Below, one piece after another: positions 39,238-50,245 of a stretch of 64,000 nt of DNA (position 1 is the stretch's first letter; each line of letters starts with the position of its first letter). Source of the stretch: Nomia melanderi (taxonomy: Eukaryota; Arthropoda; Insecta; Hymenoptera; Halictidae); the NCBI RefSeq assembly GCF_051020985.1, contig NC_135001.1, positions 15,927,896 to 15,991,895 of the forward strand. Direction: 5' to 3'. The translations under genes were made by a program, and so were the position numbers. Below the pieces are notes generated by a model that was not told the DNA's origin, made no database searches, and worked only from the letters and a program-made list of their open reading frames with translations.

Positions 39238-39461
39238 TTAACACTAAAACTACCGAGCAGTTAAATTGAGTTTTTGAAATTTCTCTATAATAACTCCAAG
39301 AGTGCATTTGTTGAGAATTTAATTGATTTAGATTTTAGTTTGCGTGGTGCTGAATGAATTTGTTTAGTAATTTCTCAGAGAAACATTTGTTATCTTTTTA
39401 ATAATTGCACAAAGACGTTAGGAATGGATCATTTTGACCCGTCTGGTAGTTGTAATGTTAA
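39238..39461 (+). mobile_element. TTAA-bounded MITE, family A2
   Basis: It starts TTAACACTAAAACTACCG and ends CTGGTAGTTGTAATGTTAA, with TTAA at both ends (224 bp). It shares ATTTCTCAGAGAAAC, TTTTTAATAATTGCAC and CATTTTGACCCGTCTGG with the reversed copy at 41936-42146 and the decayed copy at 33637. Noncoding. Confidence 0.75.
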
Positions 39462-40263
39462 GATACGTACGAATTTTTGTGCGATATATGTCTACTTTGT
39501 TTGTAAACAATATCTACATGGCATTTAAGAATCACTAAATTCAAGATAGAATAGGAAAATACTTTATCAATAATATTTTTGATAAATTGATCGTTTGAAT
39601 AAGTAGATAGAAAGCTTTATCATAATCAGCATATTTCTAATCGGAGTAGAAACAAATACAAAATGTCTTTTGAAATGCATTTTCGTGAATGTTAATAAAA
39701 TATTATTATAAACTATCTTAAAATAAATTAGCTTTGTGCTTCTTCAATGTAGTAACTGAAAACAATCATTTATAATTTTGGTAATCTTGCTACAACTTTT
39801 TATCAAATCATTTACGATTCCATATTCACATAACATTTTCCTCATATTTTTAATCATAGAGTCATGTTGACTCCATTCGAATCAACACGAAACATTCTGT
39901 ATAATGAAACAAAATACAATGAAATGCGAAATGCTCTGTACGTAAGTGTTCCTTCGAAATTAATATAAATATTTCCTTAACGACCCAGAGAATATTCTCT
40001 ATTTATAGGTTTGCAAGCTGTACACAGGAATATCTGGCTAACATTATTAGCTTCCACAGAGTGTGTTTACAACTGAAACTAGATTATTAATTAAATGTCG
40101 TATAGCTGACGTACAATGTAGTTTACCGCAAATATTCGAATACTAAGGAATAGTAAATATACAGGAACGTTCTCAAGTTTGACAGAATTATTTGAAACAT
40201 CAAACTCTTGCTACATGCAACTCGTGTACCAAGGACATGAAGTTTGATAAGTATATAACTAAT

Positions 40264-40437
40264 TTAACACGTTGAATAGTGTGGGAGTCACCGGCAACCT
40301 ATTCTCGAATTTTCGATGGTGCTTTGGGGATCATCGGTGACCCCTATCAAATCAATTGTTGCAGTTCACTTAACTAAATGATCTTGTCAATTGATGATTA
40401 TTTTTAAATTATCCCACATTATCAACGATGCAACGTA
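40264..40437. mobile_element. Decayed TTAA-type inverted-terminus element
   Basis: It starts TTAACACGTTGAATAG followed by TGTGGGAG; near 40412-40428 the reverse complement CGTTGATAATGTGGGAT recurs, but the terminal TTAACA of the right end is lost. An internal hairpin (GGAGTCACCGG against TCGGTGACCCC) lies between. Likely an old relative of the TTAACACGTTC family at 55071 and 59887. Confidence 0.4.
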
Positions 40438-41935
40438 AAGTGCAGATATTCAGCAAGACAAGTACACAAAAATTGATGTTGCAATTAAATGAAATAATTG
40501 TTAAGCATGCGGTTAATTAAATAATTTTGTATTACATTTTACGTCGTGGACAGAACATTGTTCAACCGCAAGAAAATCATTCGATATTTACCGTATTAAT
40601 TAATACTAGTACTGCCGTACTAGACGAAACGATTGGTTTTAGTTCATAATTATTCGGAATCATCACCACACTGGTCTCAGTGACCTTAAAATATGTTGTT
40701 AATGATAACTGTCATTCTGAACAACTTTTCTTCATATGTGTATAATCTCCACAGGATTCTAGATATTCACAAAAAACTTTGATAATTATTTAGTAGTATT
40801 GTCTCCTCATAGACTTAAATAACTTTAAAATATATTGTCGATGACAGAATTTTCAGCAGTTTCTGTTTATACGCGTAATCACTGCTCAGGTTAATTGTTA
40901 ATTTCCTAGATATACATACAAAAATATGTATATTTAGTATTATATACTATACCATACACTATATTTCGGTTATATTGAGGCTGAGTGATTTATCCCAACA
41001 GCCTTAAAAATTTTGTTCATTATCACACCTGAATATAAGCTAAAATTTAGTTTTATTGTACATAAAGAAATAAATAAATAAATTTACTGATTCCCAACTC
41101 AACTAATATTTCTCAACTCAACTTATATACTATAAAAACTAGTTGCAGTTGCTGATAGATTACAAAACCATCTGGAGTGCTAAGGGTTAATACATTGCAA
41201 TTTTTTTTTGCTGAATTTCATTTTGAAGGGAGATCTACCTTCTGAACAAAATGCAGATTTTTCTTTCCCGTGGATTATCTTGAAAACAATACGAGATCAT
41301 TTCGAAAATGATTGATATTACACAATCAAATGTGTATAAGTATGTAAAAAAGGAGAAGGCGTGTTACTTTTGTTTTCGTTTTCCCCTATACTTTTGTAAG
41401 TAATTGTATAATCCATCAAGATCCGATTCCCTTCAGTATTTCTCGATTTTTGAAGTTCTCGTTGAAGAACCCGAGCATTATCTATATAACCTTAATACGA
41501 TTTGGGGTGTACTCGATCGCATCTGCAGTGACGAGTGAGTGGTTGTTCTTCTTTCGGCACGTTTCGCGAGGAAAGCCTGCCATAGACACATATTGCGTTC
41601 TATCTACTTTCGTGTGGTTCTTCTGTCGTAGAAAAAGCGACTTCCGTGCAGCAGAGTGCAGCCTTCCTGCTGCACAATGCTTCGTATCGAAGAGTTTGGA
41701 GACATTGTGGTGTGACCTTTGAACTTAGAGCCTTTGCCATAAATTTTGAGTAAAATGCAGCGGTGCAGTATAGTGCATCAAAAATGCACTAAATAGTATA
41801 CGAAGTTAATTGTTTCTCAATAATATATTATGTACTATTTCATTTACTTATTTTATGATACCCATTTTTATTTTCTTCAATTAAGCAAGAAAGCGATAAA
41901 ACGAATACATAATTTCTCTGTCTACTAGAAAATGA

Positions 41936-42146
41936 TTAACACTAGAACTACCAGATGGGTTAGAATGACCCACTCCTGACTTCTTCTTTTACAATTATTG
42001 AAAAGGTACAGATATTTCTCTGAGAAATCGTTTAAAAAGCGGATTCAGTAATATCTATACTGAAAAATCTGAATAAATACATAGTTATAATTTTTATAAA
42101 GAAATTTAGAAAAATCAGTTCAAATGCTTGGCAGTTTTAGTGTTAA
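41936..42146 (-). mobile_element. TTAA-bounded MITE, family A2, reversed
   Basis: It starts TTAACACTAGAACTACC and ends GGCAGTTTTAGTGTTAA (211 bp, TTAA at both ends). Read on the minus strand, the interior matches 39238-39461, including the GATTTCTCAGAGAAA block. Noncoding; it sits in gene 2's large intron. Confidence 0.8.
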
Positions 42147-42439
42147 GCATAGAATAATCCTCGCGTTTATATTAACGAAATGAGTTATATGCCGCGTGGT
42201 TAATTATAATTAAATAATTATTTATACACTTTTCTTGGTCAAACTTAATTTTTGTTAGCAAAAATGTGTAAGATCCCATTCAACGTAACAAGATGTATAT
42301 CAATTTTCAGTTGATATGTATCGTTAAGTATACTCATAGCTCGTTTAAATATAAAACGAACCTTCAAGAGTTAGCTAAATCTTCGTATTTTATAATCTCC
42401 GTATCTTCACACGACTGAATCTTCTCTTTCACTTCTCGA

Positions 42440-43010
42440 TGCCACTTTAGTATTATTCAACTTTTATTTCCCGCGAATTTCCGTCGGAAAAAACAGGGCC
42501 GATGATTTCGATGTAATTGACATTCGCCACGCCACGCCATGCAAACACGTTTTATTACCTTGCGTGCACGCGTGTTTTTGCTTTCACATGTTCGTGCGTT
42601 TGTGTACTTATTTATAACACTTGCCATTTCGCTCAAGAAGTTCCGGCAGAGGCTCATTGTCAGTACAAGAAACGGCAAAATGTGATATCCGGTTCTTTTG
42701 TTTCGTTAAATCGGTGTATCCGTTGTTGACGCTGCGTATTTATCAAATGAGATCTGTTAAATAGTTTCTGTACGGCAGATGTTTCCGCGAGACGAAATTC
42801 GAGTGTTCGCCGATACCCATCACGCCTAAATTTATCTGGCAGAGTTTGCATTAAATTTTGCACCACAAACGAAATTAACCGTTCTAGAATTATTTAAATG
42901 TTGCAGGAAGCTTTCGGAAATGAGTGTTTGCGATGAACGCGAGTGCTTGAGTCGTGCAAACTGTTTGCGGATGGCTGAGAAAAGCACACGAAAGTTGATC
43001 AGAATTCAAG
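42440..43010. other. G+C-rich island in gene 2 intron
   Basis: About 0.6 kb of CpG-containing sequence with a T-rich pyrimidine block upstream and an initiator-like TCAGTAC at 42660-42666. Open frames occur on both strands (42517-42729 plus, 42457-42678 and 42660-42866 minus) but look like composition effects. A possible enhancer or alternative first exon. Confidence 0.25.
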
Positions 43011-44526
43011 ATTCAAACAATTAACGTTTTCAATACCACTATTCGCTTCGACAACAGTAGTTCAATTGTTACGAGATCCTGTTTAAATAAAATAACAAAT
43101 GCGTTGCATTAACAATAACGATTACATTCATGCTGAGTACTCTTTTACGAAGATAAATGGTAAAATAAGAACGAAAGTATATTAAATAAGTAAATAAAAG
43201 ATAAGATATTAAAGAATACAGCAATGAAGAATCGTAGTTACGCGTTAATGTCGATTAATGTTAATTAATATTAATGTATAACCTCGTGAGTTAGACTATG
43301 GACTTTTATATAAATTTACATGCTTGTGGTTAGAGTTAATGAAACTTAAGTGTGAATAATTTTATTGTCTGTATTAATATTTTTATTTAAATGAAGAAGC
43401 TAACGCATTTATTGCATAGGGCTTAGAAACTAACACAACGTTCGTTATTTCGATTCTGAATTATAATAGTTGTTTCGTTCTATTAATAAGGATTTTATTT
43501 ATAAGGCTTTTATCTTCATGTTTTTATTTAGTTTTAGTTTTTCAGAGAACTGTAAAGTTTTGTCTGTACAAATAGATAACAATAGCAATTAACACAAAAT
43601 AAATAATATGGAAGATAGGGGTTAATTCTGTCAAAAAATAAGTCGAAAACATGAAATAAAATTTTTCATATTTGTTTCAGCTTTGTTTTCGAAAAAATCG
43701 ACTTTGAATATTCACCGGGTACGCGTGCATTTGACCATGTCTCGTTATTGGAGCTCACTGCACATCATTGTCTCGATTGAAGTTTACGTTAGTAAAGACT
43801 ACCAACGTCACAACATTCAAGTATTATATTTGTTTGCTGAACTATCCTGCGACTTCTCCATATTTTTTAAATTAAAACTTTCACGGAGGTAATAATGGAA
43901 TTATAACTTCTTTACAACTCAACTATCAACACTCTTTCCCTAACTTATTTTACCTAAAGCTTTCGGAACATTTTACTTTGATTTCGCATTCCAACGCCAT
44001 TTCTCACTTCCTTATTCTCACCTATTACACTTTCATCGCACGCTTCTGTGTCCAAATATGGCCATACACACCCTTGTCACGCACCTTTTATTTCGCGTTT
44101 ATCGGGGAAAATTCTGATACTTTGCTGGACCTCTCCAGATATCGAACTCCATAAGACTGCGTGACCTTTTTAAAATTTCTCAAAGCCTAAGATTCATACT
44201 AGAATTAAATATATTATTCTTCTTATTTTTGTTTAATTAACGTCTACCACTTTGATAATTATTTATATAAAGATTTTTATAAATTTTCTTGGTATTATTC
44301 ACTATTCTTGGTAAATTATTGCCTTTCAACACTTTTATTGAATTAATTTATCTTCTATGCTTACATACATTATAATAAAAATAAAATTAAAAAATATACG
44401 ATTTCATTAGAAAAGTTAAGGAGACTTTGAAATCTCCAAAGCTCTTACACTTACAAAAAATTGTTAGTATTGTTTACTATAGTTTATGTTAAAAAAATAT
44501 ATATATAAATTACATTAAAAGTATAA

Positions 44527-44550
44527 ATATATATATATATATATATATAT
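44527..44550. repeat. AT dinucleotide microsatellite
   Basis: Twelve uninterrupted AT units, preceded 20 bases upstream by a shorter run of the same kind. Likely length-variable between individuals. Confidence 0.9.
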
Positions 44551-45239
44551 TTCTTATATTATATTTTTTCATTTTTTCAATCAGTTTAACCCCAAGCACT
44601 ACGATTTCTTTCATAAGTGAGCTTGACAGAATTATTTTTAGATTCATGATTCATTAAAAAACAACAAAATTCCACGCTGATTTTACGTCTATTTTCACTC
44701 TGAAACACTATAATCAGATAATTAATATATAAATATTTAATTTGGATTTGAAAGAATTAAGTGACATTTGTATTTGTTGAATTCCACTTCCATTAGGATT
44801 AACAATAATGCCTTTGGAGGTATTTAACAGCACGTATGAAAATCTGTTAATACATTGCGTAATAAGTTGAAGTGATCTTCGAAAATGTACTGCGATACAC
44901 GTATTTTATTGGATGGAATGCTTAAGTTGGCATAGATTTCTAGAATGACAATAGCGGACAGTCTATCACTTATCTTCTTTATTCTAATTTTGTATTTTCT
45001 ATTCTATACTTAGAAGATAATATTAAACGATTATGGATTCTGGTAAAAAGTGCAGAAACGAATGAAACGACGTGACTTTCGGTTGGTACGTATATGCATA
45101 TAGCCATATCATGTATAAAAAAATGATGTATATCTAAAGAATTGAGTTTTATTAGGCACAGCAGATATTTTTACTTTATCTCTGTTAAAGTATTCAGTTC
45201 ATCTACACATTTGAAATACTAACACAATACATATCTGAC

Positions 45240-46340
45240 GGGCTGATGAAAATTCGTCGTTTCACAGACAATCGCCAACGGCCGAATGAAAATTCCAATA
45301 TCGGTGCGAGAGACGCCTGCCGGATATATGTTAATGAAGAACCACATACACGCGCAACAGTAATGATTTACTTCTACTTGAGGACACGAAAAAATAGGAA
45401 CACGTCCGAACCGAGGAAAATTAACCTAATATAGTAGTGTTACTATAGTATAGATAATGAAAAAGTGGATCTTGAGTAATCGAGAGCTAGGAATAAATAT
45501 ATGTATTTAATAAAATATGGAAGCAACACGGACAACACGTAAAAACTACAACTCAACTCTCTTACAGGCATTCTCTCCCAAAAATCATTCTCTGGAAATC
45601 TGGCCCTGCAATCTTGGGTCCGCGACGTTGTGCAGGCTATTTTCCCTCGACCGTTTTACAACCTTCACTCACACTCATTCTTACATTCACTCTTCTTAAA
45701 AATACCTTAACCTACGCGAAAGATTCTAGATACTACACTAATGTATTGGGTCTGTAGCGAGGCAATTTATTTTGTACATTTCGGAGTACGCTTTCTCGCG
45801 TTCCGCCAAGACCTGTGCGAGTCTGGCTACGGTCAGTTCACGCATCTGGCAGCCAGATTCGCACGAGCCAGGGTTTTTCGGCCAGCGGACACTTTTTCCG
45901 GGAGATTCGCGCCCTTTTCACGCGCGTTTTTCCTCCTGCGTTTTTGGTGTTAGCGTGCCTTGCTTCTTGTCCTTGTCTAAGGACAGGAGGATATAACCTG
46001 GAAGACAACCTTCAAAACAAAAGTCCGACTGCCAAAACACATTAACTCATAAACCCCCAAACCACTGTTCTAGCTCATTCAAGATTGTAGGTTTCTTGAA
46101 AATTTTCCTATGCAGATAACAGAGGGCGCACATTACAGACTTAAAACATCAAGCTACCATACTAATCTAAACTCCTCAAATAATATTGCAGGTATAAGGA
46201 CACCGTCCAAAAGGCAATGCTATACACCACTCAAGGGAAACCAAAAAAGAAAAAAGGGACGAGAGTCAGTCCTCAGCTCTCAGTTATCGAGAAACCGCGA
46301 ATCCCCGTTGATTAGTATATCGCGCTCTCCCACATAACCA
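45240..46340. other. Long G+C-richer island, possibly a retroelement remnant
   Basis: About 1.1 kb that differs from the A+T-rich surroundings. Between 45741 and 46045 all three plus frames are open for 70 or more codons at once, showing composition rather than coding. A purine tract (GGAAACCAAAAAAGAAAAAA) starts at 46237 and is followed by a G+C-rich block ending near 46340. These would suit the 3' part of an LTR retroelement, but no terminal repeat, primer site or protein domain was found. Confidence 0.25.
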
Positions 46341-47244
46341 CCTAAGGTCATCCCAGTTTTTTATATTTCTTATATTTTTAAATATAAATATAAACAAAAT
46401 TTGTTTTAAGAGAATTATAATGTATAGATAGACAATTTATAGGTAACGAAGGAGAATATGTTTTGGATTAAGAACAGATTTGTGTTTATTCTTATTTTTA
46501 AAAATGAAAGAAATTAAAAACCGCATTATTTATGGGGTGACCCAATAATTGTGTCAATAAAGTGACAACTGATTGTTCCGAAAGGGACACAGAGAATGCA
46601 GTGTAATTAATCTGATAAATCAACTACGAAAACATGATCTACAAGGAAATTTGTATGTTCATATGACTTGTGGTTACTGCTGTTTGCGTAAACACTTATA
46701 AACTTATACTATTCTGAAGAATTCTGAAGAACAATAGTGTCGAGCTTGCCATTTACGCTTGACTCATAGAATCTCATTCGCGTGACAATTTGAACAATTT
46801 TATTTCAGAAAAACAACACATTTGTAAAGAAGTATCAATGAATTTAAATTGTGCGTGCTATATTCAAATTTTTGTGTGGCGTACTAGACAAATATCGATG
46901 TTTTAGCAATTATAGTTTGCATTATTTTAATCTCGTCGAAGATATTAGATTATAAGCAGAAAAAATCGTATCCAACTGTATTAAACTTGTTAATATTTTG
47001 TTACAGTCAGCCTATTTATTAACGTTCTTATAAATAAAATGAAGCGACGTAACAACTCTTAAATTTTACATTTATCCCATATTAAGTTTTGGAAATATGA
47101 TTATTTCAGTTTTATACGAGTACATTTAAATAAAACTATAAACATTCTCATGAAGAAGAAACTCTATTGTTTCTCTTCAAAATAATGTTTATGGGGGGAT
47201 AAAGCGAACTATAAACTAAAAGATAAAAAACTGATAATCCTCAG

Positions 47245-47541
47245 GCGACGGTAGAAGGAATAGCGCGGTCAGAGCAACAAAGTCACGAAGAGCAAGCAAT
47301 GCTCGTAGAAAGGATTCCGTTCGACCTGTAAAGGACGAAATAAAAGAAGTACGAGAGATTATGGAGGATGCTCAGAATTTGGAGCAGGCAATGCGACATC
47401 GAAGAATCACTATGATCATCCTGGGAACGTTTCTTTTCCTTCTGGCTGCGTCGGTTCTTGCGGTGGTGGTTACTTTAACCCAAAGTACTTTCCTGAGACC
47501 TGCTATAGGTTCTAAGGAACTTGCTGAACATCGAGCGCCAC
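47245..47541 (+). CDS. Gene 2, membrane-segment exon
   Basis: The acceptor CCTCAG ends at 47244, and the first two bases complete the Gly codon left open at 35516. The encoded part (residues 134-233) begins with a basic stretch including RRAS (150-153) and RRKDS. A charged, probably helical piece (VKDEIKEVREIMEDAQNLEQ, about 163-182) follows, then RHRR, then one hydrophobic segment at about 188-211 starting ITMIILGTF and ending VVVTL. Basic flanks on the N-terminal side predict a cytoplasmic N-terminus. Its LLAASVLAVVVTL end matches gene 1's segment at 9 of 13 positions. The chosen donor (CCAC followed by GTAATT) is weak. Alternatives in the same phase end the exon at 47484 or 47508. Without splicing, the frame stops at 47549. 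ATG 47361 could start a short isoform. Confidence 0.78.
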
Positions 47542-49416
47542 GTAATTAACGATTTTAAAATAATAGTGCTAATCAAACGACTGTAAATATACGTTAAAAA
47601 TGAATTTAAACAAATTTTATATTTTGAATAACTTTTATTTAAATTCATTTTTAATTCTCAACTTTAAGTGGGTGTAAATAGTAATTTCTTCAATTATTCT
47701 ATCCAAATGAGTTGTTTACAAGAATATCATTGAAGTTTACTTTTTATACATGTTTCAAATGAATTTAGCTGAAGATATAAATTATGGCAATGTTGTCCAT
47801 GGTGAAGGGTGTTGGAGATTATTGGGTTAGTGGAAAAATGCAGTTTTGGGGATACATAAACAAGTGAATTTAGTATATTTCAATTACCTTTAATTCAATA
47901 TATTCAAATGTTAACTTTTATCAATGATTAATTAAAAATAATCTTGTCTTTCTATAATTAAAAGTCATCCTCATTTTTCTAACAAGTAATTAAAATAAAT
48001 TGAAGCTTGTGTCATAGTTCTGTACATCTAAAGATCATGAACTTTTCTGGTAATCTGATACATATTTTTTATATACCTTCTTCCTATCATTTCTTTAACA
48101 ACAAGTTCATGAATTCCTTATAATATGAAATTTTTATTGTCTCATTAAGTTTTGCAAAAGATGTTGAGCTTTACGAAAAAGAGGCAAAGAATTTTATGGA
48201 GGAAAGTTTAGTTTTAATTACTTAATTGAGTGTAAAATATCTTCATAAACATATGTACATAAACATGTGTATATAGTTCATTTAATAAATTTGTTATTAT
48301 AGTTATAATCATTTTCAGATATAAAAAAATGGTGGTCTGATCTCAGACATCAGAACAATCAGTATCATATCTTTATCAGAATTTTCCGGTAATTATATCA
48401 GCAACTTATCCGAACTTATGAACTTACAGTCCATGTTTAAAGATTATTCGACCTAATAATCGAGTTAAGGATACCACAAACGATAGCAAATGGAATATTG
48501 GTAAAACTAGAGAGAAACAAATCTACATGTAAAATTTCTGTTCACTTATAGAACTTCATTTTTAATAAAACTGAATTTGACATAAATGATTAAGTACAAA
48601 TTGCTTATCGTATTAATTTAGGCATCACTGTTTTTGTTCACGTTGTCAAAAACTGACGATGTCGGAGTTTAACAAAATAATTTAAACGTGAAAGACGTTC
48701 AAATAAAATATGTATGAAGTATAAGCATTGTTTATAATTATTTTATCATAAATACATACAGTAGGGATTTAAATCAAATTACAAAAACTCTACACATATT
48801 TGATTGACAGTAGTATTTTAATAAAAATGATACTACAAAGGAGAAGTAAGATTTATACGTGATACTGTGGTATCTGTTATGATGATACTATCAATGTTCG
48901 CTGCAAGTAGAAATGGTCAGCAACAGATACACATGGTAGTTAATTATATTTCGATATTCGATGAATTTTTTAACTTGTTAGTTTTTCGAATATAAACTTT
49001 CTCACAGTTATATTTACTAACATTTTATTTTACATTTTATAATTCGTCTTTTCGTGAAGAATTAAAACCATATTGTTGTTCTTTAAAATTGCAACACAAT
49101 TTTGTAATTGTTTCTCGCCGATGCGCATAAAATATCCTATAACTCACACTGTTCTTTTAAACGAACTACAACACTTTTAAAGGGTTAAAATATATTTATT
49201 ATATTACATATATTAAAACATTTCATTATATTTCATTATATTTCATTATAATTGAACAATTTTATACATTCATTATATATAAATAATTCAATTAATTATT
49301 TAAATCATTCAAATTATTCACATTTGACTTCATGTTTCCCATAAAGAGAAACACATTCGAAATTTATAAACATTTCACTGTAATTAACAGCCATTAACAT
49401 ATATTTATTCTTTCAG
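47542..49416 (+). other. Gene 2 last intron (about 1.9 kb)
   Basis: It ends at a good acceptor with a pyrimidine tract (TTATTCTTTCAG). It is A+T-rich. A threefold 10-bp repeat (TTTCATTATA) fills 49221-49250, about 170 bases before the acceptor. No other feature is seen. Confidence 0.55.
49221..49250. repeat. Three exact copies of a 10-bp unit (TTTCATTATA)
   Basis: Three identical head-to-tail decamers near the 3' end of gene 2's last intron. A minisatellite-like slippage product, likely variable. Confidence 0.9.
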
Positions 49417-49493
49417 TGCGCAAGGAAAACGAGGAACTGTTGAATTCTCTCAACAGAGACTTCTCATCCGAGAACACAACGGTACCTTCATAA
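49417..49493 (+). CDS. Gene 2, last coding exon (short C-terminus)
   Basis: Follows the TTATTCTTTCAG acceptor. The first two bases complete the codon split after 47541; 24 further codons then run to TAA at 49491-49493, making 257 residues in all. The tail is polar and charged (RKENEELLNSLNRDF) and ends with ENTTVPS, which holds an N-glycosylation sequon NTT. If the N-terminus is cytoplasmic, this tail is outside or in the lumen and could be glycosylated. Higher G+C than the intron supports exon status. A second acceptor 120 bases downstream is in the same phase (see the alternative exon entry). Confidence 0.65.
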
Positions 49494-50245
49494 GGAAGGC
49501 GTCCCGAGGCAAAAAAATAGCATCTTTTGCATTTAGATGAAAGTTTATCCGAAGAAGGAAGAAGAAAGGAGGTGAAGTCGGAGAAGAATGACAAACAGAA
49601 AAGGATCACGACGAGGACAACTTCGTTCCGGAGTGTCGGAACTGACGATCGTTTTGCAAAAGCGGCGTCGAAGTACGGCAGTAGTTGCGTTTCAGACATT
49701 TTAGATACAACCACGGAGATAGCAAGTTTAATTTGTTCGTGTTAGTGCTACGTACACGGTCAATTTGTCGCTTCCGCCATTACACAAACTTCTAATTAGA
49801 GTCTGCAACAAGATAGAATCAGTACTGCGACATTTTTTAATCCCCAATATTCACGAAAAACGTGTAAGTTCATTTTCTTCATTGGATCAGTTCGAGGAAC
49901 ATGTTCGCAAGGAAAAGGGGAACGTTAAAAGAATAAAAGTTGCACGTGTAAAGTTACACGCGACAATTACACGTCGCTTCGAGTCAGCTCGTTGTCGATG
50001 TTACAGCAACGAGGCAAAGATTATATGAAATTTGTTACGACGATGTAGTAGGAAATAATATTATATTGTATCGTGTACTGAGTTGATACGCGATTAGGTA
50101 CGCAATTGAATTTTTTCACAGAACGTACTCCACGAGTCAACCGAAAGGAGATATCCGAAAAGGTGCGCGTGGAATTCTACGCGAATACTTGTTGGAAGGA
50201 AGATCGAAATGTTGATATTTTTGCAATAAAGTGATTCCGATTTCA
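49494..50245 (+). other. Gene 2 3'UTR with poly(A) signal
   Basis: G+C content stays above background to roughly 50340. An AATAAA hexamer lies at 50225-50230, followed by a GT-rich stretch (GTGATTCC), a plausible cleavage site. The open frame at 49765-50028 in this interval shows no domain and is taken as noncoding. Confidence 0.4.
49537..49745 (+). CDS. Gene 2, possible alternative last exon (longer C-terminus)
   Basis: A second acceptor-like site (CTTTTGCATTTAG) ends at 49536, in the same phase as the main one, so the same upstream donor could join it. This would replace the 25-residue tail with about 69 residues ending at TAG 49743. The encoded piece is very hydrophilic: ESLSEEGRRKEVKSEK, then a Thr/Arg-rich stretch, then YGSSCVSDILDTTTE, ending ICSC. 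It reads more like protein than the surrounding frames. In the main transcript this frame is the same one but lies behind two stops (TAA 49491, TAG 49518). It may equally be 3'UTR that is open by composition. Confidence 0.3.

Larger units (their letters stand above)
35517..47244 (+). other. Gene 2 coding-region intron (about 11.7 kb)
   Basis: It runs from GTAGGA at 35517 to a CCTCAG acceptor ending at 47244. The first 250 bases keep a high G+C content. It contains A2 MITEs at 39238-39461 and 41936-42146, a decayed TTAA element at 40264-40437, a TA microsatellite at 44527-44550, an AAT repeat at 36956-36972, and G+C islands at 37800-38080, 42440-43010 and 45240-46340. No coding exon is supported inside it. 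Confidence 0.6.

Noticed and set aside
45741..46045. Three overlapping plus-strand frames of 70-76 codons
   Set aside because: Simultaneous openness in all frames reflects composition; none has a recognisable domain.
8829..47245. Gene 1 and gene 2 as one gene, joining the two membrane exons
   Set aside because: Phases would allow it, but gene 1 has its own terminal exon with stop, a promoter-like island lies between, and the two membrane segments look like duplicates.
49394..49714. 106-codon minus-strand frame opposite gene 2's last exon
   Set aside because: It mirrors the plus-strand frame; the hydrophobic run is the complement of Glu/Lys-rich codons. Treated as a shadow.
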